Assembly: GCA_024138025.1 (NCBI GenBank)
Contig: JAMXBD010001044.1
Location: 186,001-250,000, forward strand
From: Combretum micranthum
Taxonomy: Eukaryota; Streptophyta; Magnoliopsida; Myrtales; Combretaceae
Reading direction: 5' to 3'
DNA length: 64,000 nucleotides
Position numbers and translations under genes: made by a program. The stretch's first letter is position 1. Each line of letters begins with the position of its first letter. Under the pieces are notes generated by a model that was given only the letters and a program-made list of their open reading frames with translations, was not told the origin of the DNA and made no database searches. Below, in pieces: positions 1-13,910 of this stretch.

Positions 1-1257
1 AATAATTGTTGACTGCCTATACTAAATAGTATATAGGAAATAGGCACAATATGATTGAGAATAAGTCCCTAAGCCAAATCCCAAAAATGTCAAAGACACT
101 CCTCTGCTTTGTTTGTTTGCAGTTCCAAGTTAGTGCATTTTGCTAGATCTTTAAGCATGAAATCTGTTCCATCATCATCTAATCTTTTAACAGCTCAAAG
201 TCTCCAAGAATAATAGAAATATGCATAATAGGTGCATCCATAGATGTAATTAGTACATTCTTGAATTCATCAAAAGCACAAGAATGTAGAACTGAATTCT
301 CACGCATCATATGCTTATCATAACCACCAATATCGGTAGCTTGTCCTCCCTCACACTTAATTTTGTTCTCTTAATATTCAACACTTAAATCATTTGCTTC
401 ACTCCTTGCTCCAACATCATCAAAATCTGTCCTTTGTAGATTTTCAATAAGGAAAAATGTATCTTCCTTCCAATCATATTAAAACAGTCCAAATCTTATG
501 ATAAGTGCCTTAACAAAATAATCCCATGTTTTAAAATGATTGAACTCATCCATATACACATATCGCATGTTAGCAACTTTTTGATAGCAAAAAATATAAG
601 CTTATGCTTATGGTAGTAATTTTCATCTATGTGATGGTAATCGAAGATAAATTCCACTTGTAACACCCAAGAAAGTGGATTTTGGCTCGAAAATCTTGGA
701 ATTTCTTAATAGATTTTATTCAATATAGATGAATAAAGTGATGTATATGATGATGCTTGCAAAATCTCATGGTAAGGTTGATTTAGTCTCAATATGTCTA
801 GCTTAGAATTGGCAAATTGCAATGAAAATTCAGTATCACTTACTATTTGTTTGACACCCTCTAATTCATATGATCGAAAGTGAAATTGTGAATCTAACAA
901 TGATGAATCTTGCTATAAATTCTGTTATTGATATGTTATGTATAAAACACCGATGAAAATGAGGAATTCTCATTGAAATTGGAATCTGATGGCTCCTCTT
1001 TATTTGAAATTTGTCAAGGTAAAACAGCTTGAGTTTGATTCCTTTCAATTCTATCTACCCATGTTTGTATTCAACTTACCAAGATCTTCTTAAATATCCA
1101 TTAACATCTTATTTATCTCTTCCTTATTAATAGCTTGTGACTTTTTTGTAATTCCAGCCATGGAACATCAAGAATATGCAAGATCTAATCAAGAAACCAG
1201 AAATCAACAATGAAGCTTTCCTGCAATGAAGTTCGGGAACGAGTCGAGAACACCAAA
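1..1257 (-). other. Possible Ty3/gypsy internal-region remnant
   Basis: No intact gene is seen. Read on the minus strand, the sequence just inside position 1258 looks like the leader of an LTR element. An ATG at about 1160 opens a short frame beginning MAGITKKSQA, which is gag-like in style but closes within about 25 codons. The rest up to position 1 gives only short broken frames with no domain I recognise. It could equally be unrelated intergenic DNA, because the partner LTR would lie outside the window. Confidence 0.25.
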
Positions 1258-1785
1258 TGTTAGGACCACCGGTCCACAACTAATTCAAGCCTAGACCATA
1301 AAATTATTATGTGTCTTAATCCAAAGTTGGCTTGATTCTTGAACCCTCTCTACACGTCTTCATAAGTTAAATCTATTTCTTTATCTTTTTCCTATTTCAA
1401 TTAAGGTTTCTAATTCTGCCTCTTTTCATAGACAAGTATTTCTTAACCCTAACTCTTGGCTTTCTTTTACCTTCTTTACTTCTCATAGTATGTATCTCTC
1501 AAACTAAGTTGTAACTAAACTAATGAATTGATGTTATTTCGTAGGGAGGAATGATGCCGATGCAAATGGCTTATTTGAGAAATCCACTTCTCTAAACTCA
1601 ATCTTACAAATTGATCTCAAACAGGGCCTATAATTCGTTCCCTTTCTCCTTTTTTTTATTTTCTATTTATAGATGTTACAAGATAACTGTTTGTCTGTTT
1701 GTTTGGTTACAATCTGTTGTAACTATCATAGATCTAGCTAAATCTTTTATGTAGCTACTATTTGTTACATTGACCTTATGTTACA
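1258..1785 (-). repeat. Possible LTR end next to the CDPK gene
   Basis: The stretch begins TGTTAGGACCACC at 1258, which in minus-strand sense would be an LTR ending in ..AACA followed by TTTGGTG. The other boundary is not clear; TTACA near 1770-1785 is only a candidate. No target duplication can be tested because the second LTR is not in the window. Apart from this I see nothing in this interval. Confidence 0.25.
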
Positions 1786-1797
1786 TGATGATATTTC

Positions 1798-1803
1798 TTT
1801 ATT
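1798..1803 (-). terminator. Candidate polyadenylation signal AATAAA of the CDPK gene
   Basis: AATAAA on the minus strand lies about 117 bases downstream of the CDPK stop codon (1920-1922), a normal 3'-UTR distance. No cleavage site can be fixed from sequence alone. Confidence 0.45.
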
Positions 1804-1919
1804 GTTGGTTGTCTTTGTCTTCTGTTCATAATAGGGTGCTCTTTACCCCATGCTTGGCCGAACACTAACGATAAGAAACGAAAAAGTTTCCTATTACACA
1901 CTTATCTCACTAAATAATG

Positions 1920-4719
<2,800 letters not shown>

Positions 4720-4877
4720 TGGTCGGCCTAAAACCGGGCCGATGGGGCTGGGCTTGGAAGCAGTTGAGGCAGGGATGGGGGAGCACGGAGGAGGGGGATG
4801 AGTTTTTGGTGGGATGGAGGCAGCTGCATTGGCGGTGGTCTGCCCATTTTTGGCGTATGTGTTGCAGCAGTTGCCAT
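4720..4877 (-). other. CDPK N-terminal variable region with a one-base frameshift after its ATG
   Basis: Upstream of the Met at 4719 the kinase frame stays open for 53 codons. It reads [11 protein letters not shown], then a Pro/Ser/Thr-rich stretch ending PIGPVLGRP, which matches the layout of CDPK variable domains. The only suitable ATG (4877-4875) is one base out of frame, reading ATGGCAAC where the family would have ATGGGCAAC. A Met-Gly-Asn-Cys-Cys start would give N-myristoylation at Gly2 and palmitoylation at the cysteines. The missing G is either a sequence error in a G run or a real mutation that forces use of the internal Met. Confidence 0.75.
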
Positions 4878-4879
4878 TT

Positions 4880-5480
4880 TACACGTATATGTATATATGT
4901 ATATAATGATGGGGAATGGGAATGGAATGGGAATGAGAAGGAGAGGGGGAAGAAAGGGTGGTTTGATTTTGATTTTGGCGGGGGTGGGGTGAATATAGCA
5001 TACATAGGAGAGGTCAAAAGATTGTATGAACTGAAAAACAAAAATACAGATAGGTTGGATTAATGAGGGAAAATAAGAAGTTTAATTGGTTGGACAACCC
5101 GTGTTAAAAATGTGTTTGTGATTTTTTTTGTTTTTTGAAAGAGTCAATGTAACAGTTAAGTTTTTTGAGTCGAAGGTTTGGAGCTCATATAGCGGGAAAT
5201 TTCTTAAAGTTTGTTTGTTTTTATATATATCTTTTTTCATTATTATTGTGCTGAGTTCGCCAAAATTCCTTGCATATGTAAATTTTTCTACATGCAGCTG
5301 AGCTGATGCTGGTCCAACCATTGGCATTGGGTACCAATAAGATACCAAGTGATATGCAACCTTGAATATACGGTCTCCACCGGTGGCGGGCACGTGGAAC
5401 CCCTAATGGTTGACATTCCAAGCAATGGGCGGATAGGTATCCCCCAATCATGGAAAAGGGGTCTCCAAATAAATATTGCA
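4880..5480. other. CDPK upstream region, no gene
   Basis: This is the region upstream of the kinase. A pyrimidine-rich tract on the minus strand (4910-4990) probably belongs to the 5' leader. A CACGTG G-box core occurs at about 5390. Open frames here are short and low in complexity. I see no convincing TATA box at a fixed distance. Confidence 0.4.
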
Positions 5481-5488
5481 CCGGTATT

Positions 5489-6214
5489 TAGTGATGTACA
5501 AAAAGATCGAATGTTTAGAATAATTAAATCGAAATCGAAAAATTAATCCGAAAAAAACAGTTAACCGATCCATCGGTTTCGATTTAAGATTACCATTTTT
5601 AATTTTTTCGATTATCGGTTTTGGTTTCAGTTTTTAGATTCTAGAAACCGATGGATTCGGTTAGCTGATCCGTAATTATAAATATATATAATTTATAATA
5701 TACCCATATAATTATTTTTTTAGTATTATCAATATGAATTATGTTTAAAATAAATGATTCAGATAAGAAAAAACAAATGCATATATGTTTGAAAATTGGA
5801 ATGATGGTGTTTGATTGAGATTTTGTATTGAGCTCAATTGATCAAGGTTGATAAGAACATATGAGTAAAAAGCTATTATGATGATTATCTTGATGGAACC
5901 TATATATATTAACAACTATTTTACATGTCTTACATTCTTAATTTATAGTTTTTAATATAATTATACAAAAAAATATTCTAATTTTTTTACGGAGATATTG
6001 AAAAATATGATTAACTACAAAATTTGTATAACCATTATGCTAAACGGTTAAAAACCGAAAACAAAAAAAATTAACCAAAAGAAACGGTTAACCGTTGAGG
6101 CGGTTAATCGTTCATAATGGATCGGTTTAGGATCAGGATATTGAAAATCCGATTATTACAATTATGATAAAAAATAGGGCCACAGACCGGTTAACCGAAC
6201 CGTGAACACCCCTA
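5489..6214. mobile_element. hAT-type non-autonomous element (726 bp)
   Basis: The 8-bp flanks match at 7 of 8 positions: CCGGTATT (5481-5488) and CCTGTATT (6215-6222). The right end is CGTGAACACCCCTA, the inverted form of the common hAT MITE end TAGGGGTGTTCACG; the left end, TAGTGATGTAC, is a worn version. The interior is rich in GGTTAACCG and TCGGTTTCG motifs arranged as inverted sub-repeats. No coding capacity is seen. Confidence 0.7.
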
Positions 6215-7511
6215 CCTGTATTGACATCACCACGAGCTCCACATGCTACTGGTTTCGGGTCCAAATTTGTGGATCCAACTATTTGCTTTGCTAGGGCCCA
6301 AATCTATAAGTGGAATTTGGACTATAATACTTATTTTTTAAAATTAAAATTTTGAAAAATAAAAGAAATAATTTTTTTAAACAAGATGAATTTTGAACTC
6401 AAAATAAAATTTGGATTTTGGAGTATTATAGTTTTTAACCCATTTTTTTAAGAGAATTGTTTTGGATTTGCATTCATTTCTTAAGTTGTTAGTGATAGTA
6501 TTGAAAGGCAAAAACTAGTTAATGAGCCCTTGCATAGAAGCAATACGAAGAAAGAAAAAGAATTGAAAGAGATGTTTGGTTTATCGTTTTTAGGTTGTTT
6601 TGACATCCTTTTTTTTTAGATAAATTATTTGGAAAAAAACAGATACAGATAAAAAATATACATTTTTACTCATAAATAAATCAGATACAAATAAAATATA
6701 GATGCAGATTAAAAACAAATAAGATAAAATGAAAATCAAATAATTCATACGGACCCTAAACTTGACTCTATAGATTTTGTTTATATAGTGAGGCACCCTT
6801 TCCTTTATTAAAAAGATGGATCTACTCCGAGTAGAAAACTCTCCCTTGTCTACAAAAGATTGTACCTATAACAATTCTAGGCAAGTGTACCTCAATTATT
6901 TTAGGTCTTCTAGAAGCATGTTTCTAACAAGTTTGAATTAAAATAAGTAAAGTACTTGCAGCCATACACATACTCACTTGTTATTAGGAAATGAATGTCT
7001 CATTTATTTATCTGTCCCATAATTGTATTCATTAGCCCATCTTATAAAAGTCATCAAGTTGATGCACTTTTACTACATATTACAATGTTTTACTTATTTA
7101 AATTCTTAAACGATGAATAAATTTTAAGATACATTTTACACTCATATTTTTTTAAGCCATTTTTAGGTTCTTTTAGTTGTGAATGTAGTTAATCTTGAAA
7201 GAAAGATAAAATATAATTTAATCATTTTTTTCATACATATCAATAGTACTAATATGATAACAAAATGTCATATGTAATTATAAATTAGTAGCAAATAATC
7301 TCATATTACTATCTAATAATTGGAGAAAGTATAATTAATCTCTTTTCAATTATGGGTATTATATAAAATTTTTTTATATTATACTTTTTCACTAATAATT
7401 CTTATTTTATAAGTTGTTTTGTATTTATTTTATCTAGTAATACCTTTTGTTTTATTAATTTTATACACATATATTATGGTGCACGTCCCTAGTACAAGCA
7501 GATGCTGCACC
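6215..7511. other. AT-rich intergenic DNA
   Basis: No gene, RNA or clearly bounded element is seen. About 6570-6770 resembles a decayed fold-back element (TGTTTGGTTTATC near one side, a long AATAAAAT-rich interior, GGACCCTAAA near the other), but the ends do not pair well enough to call. Confidence 0.4.
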
Positions 7512-9489
7512 TAGGGCTGTTCATTGAACCAAAAACTGAACCGAATCAAACAAAACTACAAAATGCAATTCTTTTATATTTAAGCTTGGTTTACGATTTG
7601 GTTCAAGAAGAGTTTAAACGGTTGCGATTCGATTTGTGGAGTTGAACTGTACCAAACCGTTTGAACTTAAACCAAACTTCTTTTGCAGTAAGAAAGCAAT
7701 CGAAATCAACAAACAAACTAATTTCCAGCCGAATGTAGCCAAGAATAGGGATGTAAATAGGGGTGGGTCTGGGATGGGTCATTCTGTCCCAGAATTCGAC
7801 CTGATTATAAAAGAGTGTCCCAGAACCCGATCCGACCCGACTGATACTACTATTTATACATGCTGGGAAAAATAAATAATAAAAAAAAGAAAAATCAATC
7901 GATTATTCTTACTCATGAGAATAGATAGACTTATTTATATCCTATCATGTGACTCAATACATGAATAACAAAATGATTATATGAAAAGCATCATTCAACT
8001 AATGAACAAGTACATTCCTTAAACTAAAATTTTTAATTTTTTTTAATTATACCGGTTCTGGTTTTCCCAATGAGTTATGAGTATATCCAAAACCTGACCC
8101 TAAACCCTATAGAGTTTTTCGCAAAAGCGGGCGGGTGGGCGGGTATCCTATAACAATCCGCCCCGGTTGCATCCCTAGCCAAGAAATTAGAAACTAAATA
8201 GAATCCAATCCAAGCTGAATTCAATGTGGAAGAAGCTCGAATGCAAGCTTTTGAAGCAAAATATTTTTGGGTTTTTTTCATTGATTTTTTAGTATTACAC
8301 TCATCAATATATAGGTGTAATACATGACATGTGAATATGTAAACTAATTGCTCCTATATGATATTATAACATGTGATGGGTGTGCCGCATCACAAGTTAG
8401 TTATAGGAATAGTATTCTAGAATAATATATTAATATACAATAACATAACATTTACCTAGGCTAGATTTCTATGTTATCATTAATCTATAATAGAGTCTGG
8501 CCTAGGAGTTCAGCCCGATCCACATCTCATTCTTCATTTAGATCCATCTATCAGCTCCTCATTCAGCCCATCACCCGTCCGCCAACATTTGATAATTCAC
8601 TTAAACTCAACACTTCATTTCTTCTTACACTCGACAGCTCACTTAGACATTCAGGGTTCTCAAGCTCCATCGAATCCTCTAGATTTGTCTTTACCAAAGT
8701 AAACCCTAGTTCAGCTTCACATTAAAAGAAATGAAAAAAAAAATAAGAGTCATTTTATTTATTTATAACTTTTAAACATTAGATATTATGTTCACATGTG
8801 GTATTTCACTCTAATGTCATGTATATATATAGTATGTCATAATAGATTTGAAACATAATAACAATTCTAAATTCTAATAATATTCTTACATTTAGATGCA
8901 TCTTTAAAAGGGAATTAAGTAAGATTTTAATTTGTAGATATATTAAGAGAAATTGTAATTATGTTCTAATTCATGAATTGTAAATTACATTTTTAATCAC
9001 ATTAATGTTATTTATAAATATAAATGTTTGATATATGTTTCCTATTATATATTTTACATAATATATCACCAAATATATTATATATCTAATAATATTAAAC
9101 AAGCAATCAAAACTTTCATGGTATGTTTTCCCATTTCATTAAATTAAAATAAAGTGGTATAATTAAATTTAGAAATACATATTCATTTAATTGGTACAAT
9201 GAAAATTTAAATACGTTATAAGAGAAAAAATATTACAAAATACCATGAAATTAATGCAAAAGAATGATTTTTTATTAGTTAGTACTATAGATTTACTAAG
9301 AATATATTTACTTAGAAACTCAAATGACTAAAATAATATTTATTATAATTAAATACTTTTAAAAGTAGTTCAAATCGAACCGAACCAAATTGAACTATAT
9401 TTAAAGTAGTTCGATTCGTTAAGGGTTTGAACAAAACTGTTTCAAATGCAGATTGGTTTGACCCTTGAACCAAACCATGAGCATCCCTA
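7512..9489. mobile_element. hAT-type non-autonomous element (about 2.0 kb)
   Basis: The terminal inverted repeats are TAGGGCTGTTCATTGAACC at the left and, inverted, TAGGGATGCTCATGGTTTGG at the right. The flanking 8-mers GCTGCACC (7504-7511) and GCTACGCC (9490-9497) match at 6 of 8 positions, consistent with an old hAT duplication. Sub-terminal motifs (GGTTTGG, GAACCAAA) repeat on both arms. The interior is very AT-rich and contains no transposase. A younger hAT MITE is nested at 7746-8177. Confidence 0.65.
7746..8177. mobile_element. Nested hAT-type MITE (432 bp)
   Basis: A perfect 8-bp duplication GCCAAGAA flanks it at 7738-7745 and 8178-8185. The ends are TAGGGATGTAAATAGG and, inverted, TAGGGATGCAACCGGGGC. 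Inside are GGGTGGGTCTGGGATGGG and, on the other arm, CGGGTGGGCGGGT-type tracts. The intact duplication shows it is younger than the 2-kb element it interrupts. No coding capacity. Confidence 0.85.
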
Positions 9490-12159
9490 GCTACGCCACT
9501 TATGCATATATCAATAACAATTAGAAAAAGAAGAGAATAACATAATAAATTTATTAATGTATTTAGGTTTATTATACGTGAAAAATATCTCATGCCTTCA
9601 CTTATGTTTACAAGAAAAACGAAATGCTTTTGAACCCATTGCACATTTTACACCTTTCTTAAAAACATTAAAAAATTAAAATGACAAATGTTATTTGTTA
9701 AAATAATTTATGAAAAATATTCAATAATACAAAAGTTACAAGGGGAATATAGGTTTATGAAAGTTAATATTGAATCTTATACATATATAGGATTGTTGAA
9801 TTTGTCATATGAACAGGCCGTGGATTTCATTGATTAATTAAAACATACTTATTAACATTTATCATATTTTCAATTTATGCTTAGTTCAAACTTTGTACAT
9901 AATTTTATTAGTTACAATTTTGTACTATTTGTATGAATTATTAAATATATTGAAAAATATAAAAAGAAATTATTTAATCATTAAATATAGCAAAAAAAAT
10001 TATAAAAAGAAGTTGGATTTTAAAAATTAGCACTATTCTTGGAATCATATACATGTGGTAATTGAGAGATAGACTTCAAATGCATTTTCCTATATTGACC
10101 TTAAATCTTTTTGGGTTGGACTATTGTAACATATATATATTAATTGTACTTTATCTAAATTATTTTAATGGTACAAATGACAATTTGAAAATTAAAAATG
10201 AAAAAAAAAAAGACATCATCCCTTGCCCATGCTTGAATATATAGATATAGATGTATTATTACACCAACTAAGCTCCTCCTTTAATAAGTTTTGTTCAATA
10301 CAAATATGAAAGAGTTGCAATGTATAATTTAAATATAGTACTAATAGAAAATTACAGTATAGTATAAACCCTTCTTAGAATGCAAATATTTGCACCTTGT
10401 TCCATATGTTTTAGTGGAGATAAAAATAATGAAGAGCCATATCCAACTAAAGCTAAGCACTCCATACACATAAAAAAAAAAAAAATTGTATAAATCAATA
10501 TCTTTAATCATGTACCATTATTAGTTGTTGTGATGTCCTTATATAGAGGTCAACATAGTTTTGACTCGATATAGAATTGACCCAGGAAGTGTTGATTAAG
10601 AGGTCTAGCCAAGATGGACTTGAAACCAAAGTCAGCTAAAGCTACATCTACTTCCTACTTCAATTCTAGAACAATGGAATCAGCCAAGTTATCTTTTTTA
10701 AGAGTGTGTGTGCATATGTATATACAACATTACCAATTTTATATATAAAAAAGCATTTACAAATATACATTACCAATTTATTGTTTCAATCTCTATTTTT
10801 TCTTACAAGAATACATAACCATTTTTTTAAAAATAATAAACCAATTGCAAATTATTTTGATATTAAAGTTCCTTATAGGCACAAACTAAATTTTTGTTAA
10901 AATGGGGATGAAGTAGTGTTTACACTTGTTGAACGGGTATAAACCTTACCTTCATTATAAATGTTGGAGCATGAAGAAGTAATTTCAAACTATGTAATTT
11001 TTTTTTCATATTTTAATTTCATATTGTAATGTCACCCTTGAAGTTGTCTCTAATTTTAGTGTGTAGAGTAATTTTAATTAGAAAAATCCAATTGACTTTA
11101 CGTTTTCTTTTACCAATTAATTAAGTTTTACAAATAACTTAAAGAGCTTAAGTTAAGTTGGTCATTTTTAAAAATGCTAAATTGGCCCAAAAACTTTTGA
11201 ATATTGTCTGTTAGAATTTTTCAATTAGAAAAAAAGAAAAAGTTTCTCTATGTAACATAAAACATTCCTACTTGAACTAAAGTAAAGTCTACTCACCCCA
11301 CTTCTGTTCAGATGTTCAATTATTTGTGTTTTCTCTAGAAGAATTGAAATCATTGAAGCATTTGTCCTCCTCACTTGTCATGTACTATAAACCTTATATG
11401 TGTTTCTTCACTCTATTATATTCATTATTACATGATAAGTGTTAAAGACCTTAAATTTGTTGGGTTATATTAAATTTTATTGTGTGATTATTATGTATAT
11501 TTTTAAAAAAATGATACTTTGACTTCACAATTTTTAAGGTGATATCTTAGTTCGAGAAAGGAATTTGGATAAGTTAGAGTGGTTTTGGTGAAGCTTGTTG
11601 AAGTTTGAGGAAGTGAAGACTATATAAGTTTCAACATAACTCATGCTAAGAAGTTGAGTCTTGAATAGAATACGATCTATAAGAGCACACAAGTCGGTAC
11701 ATACCTATGGTAGAGGTTGTGTTTGATAGATCTTGAGGACATCGTTGCTTCTATGCTAAACATGGGTCCTAGACACAACTTGTTAAGTTGTGTTGAAGGT
11801 GCTTTTCAAAAGAATCTTTGTTAAGATAGGGTGCACGAATTCATACATGGCTTGTGTTGGTGCTCTTATTGAACCTGTTTTTATGCTTACTATAAACGAC
11901 CACCTCCTTTTGTTGTAAAGAGACCTAGATTTCACATTAGCAGCATGAAGAGTGCTTTTCAAGTCCACAGCACACGAGATTATAGGAGATTACAAGACTT
12001 AAGTCAAAGTGGGGAACAATGAAAGTTTAAACATGAAATCTTTCTATTATTTTTCTATTTATGTTCCTATTGCTAGATTTATGGAATAGTAGAGTTTGTA
12101 CCTAAGCTTTGAAAAACCCTAACCCTAATATATAATTGAGATTGTTATATTTCAATGAT
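9490..12159. other. AT-rich intergenic DNA
   Basis: This is a long stretch of low-complexity A/T-rich sequence with scattered frames under 65 codons and none with recognisable motifs. The short frame at 11,783-11,968 shows no domain. I see no RNA gene and no paired repeat ends. Confidence 0.5.
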
Positions 12160-12322
12160 CGAAAATTCTATGGTCCTGTCGTATCCTGTCACCATCTAAC
12201 AGCTCACACCATACACAACCGTAATTGAATCATTAAAATAATTAATATTCCATTTACTATATTTATTTTAACGATCAGATGACTGATGGGACAGTTCCGT
12301 CAATGGGACCATAGAAGCTTCC
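12160..12322. mobile_element. Small Mutator-type MITE (163 bp)
   Basis: A perfect 9-bp duplication TTCAATGAT flanks it at 12,151-12,159 and 12,323-12,331. The ends are CGAAAATTCTATGGTCC and, inverted, GGAAGCTTCTATGGTCC, sharing TTCTATGGTCC. A 9-bp duplication points to Mutator-type mobilisation. It has no coding capacity. Confidence 0.8.
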
Positions 12323-12331
12323 TTCAATGAT

Positions 12332-13161
12332 AATTCAGGTTCTTCTTTTTGGGCAGCAATGATAATTTAGTTTATTGAAGTTGTTTATGTGTTCTTTCAT
12401 TATTATAATCATTATTATTATTGTTGTTATTAAAAAATTAATATTTCCATAGTATTTATTCATGTCTAATTTCATGTAAGTAGATTGAGAAACCACTTAT
12501 ATGAATAATCTGCATAAACAATGAGATCTTTATGCAATTTTAGAGCTAGAAAAGCTTAGATCTTCTGTATCAAGAGAACAATAATAGTGAGATCATGATT
12601 GTTTATGTAACTTTAGGGATTTTAATTAGGAAGAGATTCTTATTTAAAAAATTAGGGTTAAGAATTAGCAATATTGAGAAAGATGTTAATTTCATTGAGA
12701 ACTAATTTATTAATTGAATCTTGATTTGATGGAAGTTACATGCTTGTTAATGGTGATGCAAAGTTGAAATAATCTTGTGATTTGATATTATTTGAAAAAC
12801 ATTCTTCGTTTTTACGTGATTGATTTATAGTTAATTGGTAATTAATTAATTGCTCGGTTTCATTTGAATTGGTAGGTTTGTTAATAGGATTAAAGTAGTT
12901 ACTAGTACCTGGTGATCTTCACGGCAACAATACCTATGTTTTATTGTTATATTATTGTTTTCATAGTATACTTAACATTAAAGTGATCATATAAAATTAG
13001 TTACAAATTTCAACTCAATGAACTAAAATTACATCATTGCATGTGAGGGATTCAACTGTAACTATTGATAGATGCGACTTGTGGTTATCTAAATTAGATT
13101 GGGTGCTAAATGCTCGTTCAATCAACACTATTGAGGTTGGAGTAGAGAAAAATTGTCTTAC
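12332..13161. other. Intergenic DNA
   Basis: No gene or bounded element is recognised. The last five bases, CTTAC (13,157-13,161), are the left target duplication of the solo LTR that follows. Confidence 0.5.
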
Positions 13162-13773
13162 TGTCACGCCCCAAGGGGTACCCTAAACGTAACAGTCCAC
13201 CACACTCAATATTAAAGCTTAAGTATGACAACCTTAGCCACTCCCAAAAGCTTTGATATTAAGTGTAAGGTGTGCTCTCACAATTTTAGAGGACCGTACA
13301 TGGAATTATGAAGCTTAAGAAGATATAATAACATATTAAGAAAAGAGGATTCATAATAATCATTTACTCATATCAATGGTCTTACAAACTTAGGGACATT
13401 TCCAATGATCACTATTCTATTACAAGATATTTGTACATTATTTCTAATACTAAACTTCATCTAGAATTTCCTTTATCCAAAAAGAAATTACTCGCCCACA
13501 AGGTCCTCGTGGCCTTAACCATAAATAGGGAAACTGCAAAAGATATCTATGGGGGTATAAGCTAACAGGCTTAGTGAAAAATATTTCCATAAATAACTTC
13601 TTGTAACAAAGTTTCAAACAAGTTAATTAAGCAAACAAATGGGATGCAACATACACGTGGGCAAACAAGGCATATAGTTTTCCAGGAACTATATGTTGAA
13701 TGGATTTGCGCCCTCCATTCGGGGTTTGGTGATACATAACCTCAAACAAGTAGTTTTTAATAAAAAGTTTTAT

Positions 13774-13910
13774 GCTTTCGATCAATATCGCCAAGCACAT
13801 GAAGTCTACTTGAATTGAGCCTTGCTTTCGGATCTCCCGCCAAGCATTTCCCTTTTTCCATAACGCTGCCAAGTAATCGCTTTCGGATCTTCCGCCAAGT
13901 GTTGCTTTCG
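13774..13910. repeat. Short sub-repeats inside solo LTR A
   Basis: GCTTTCG recurs at 13,774, 13,824, 13,879 and 13,904. Two copies extend to GCTTTCGGATCTCCCGCCAA (13,824) and a one-base variant of it (13,879); the first is a shorter version ending CGCCAAGCAC and the last is only the core. Clustered sub-repeats in LTRs often hold transcription-factor sites, but none is identified here. Confidence 0.6.

Noticed and set aside
8471..8725. 84-codon Ser-rich frame
   Set aside because: Lies inside the 2-kb hAT element and has no conserved motif or codon support.
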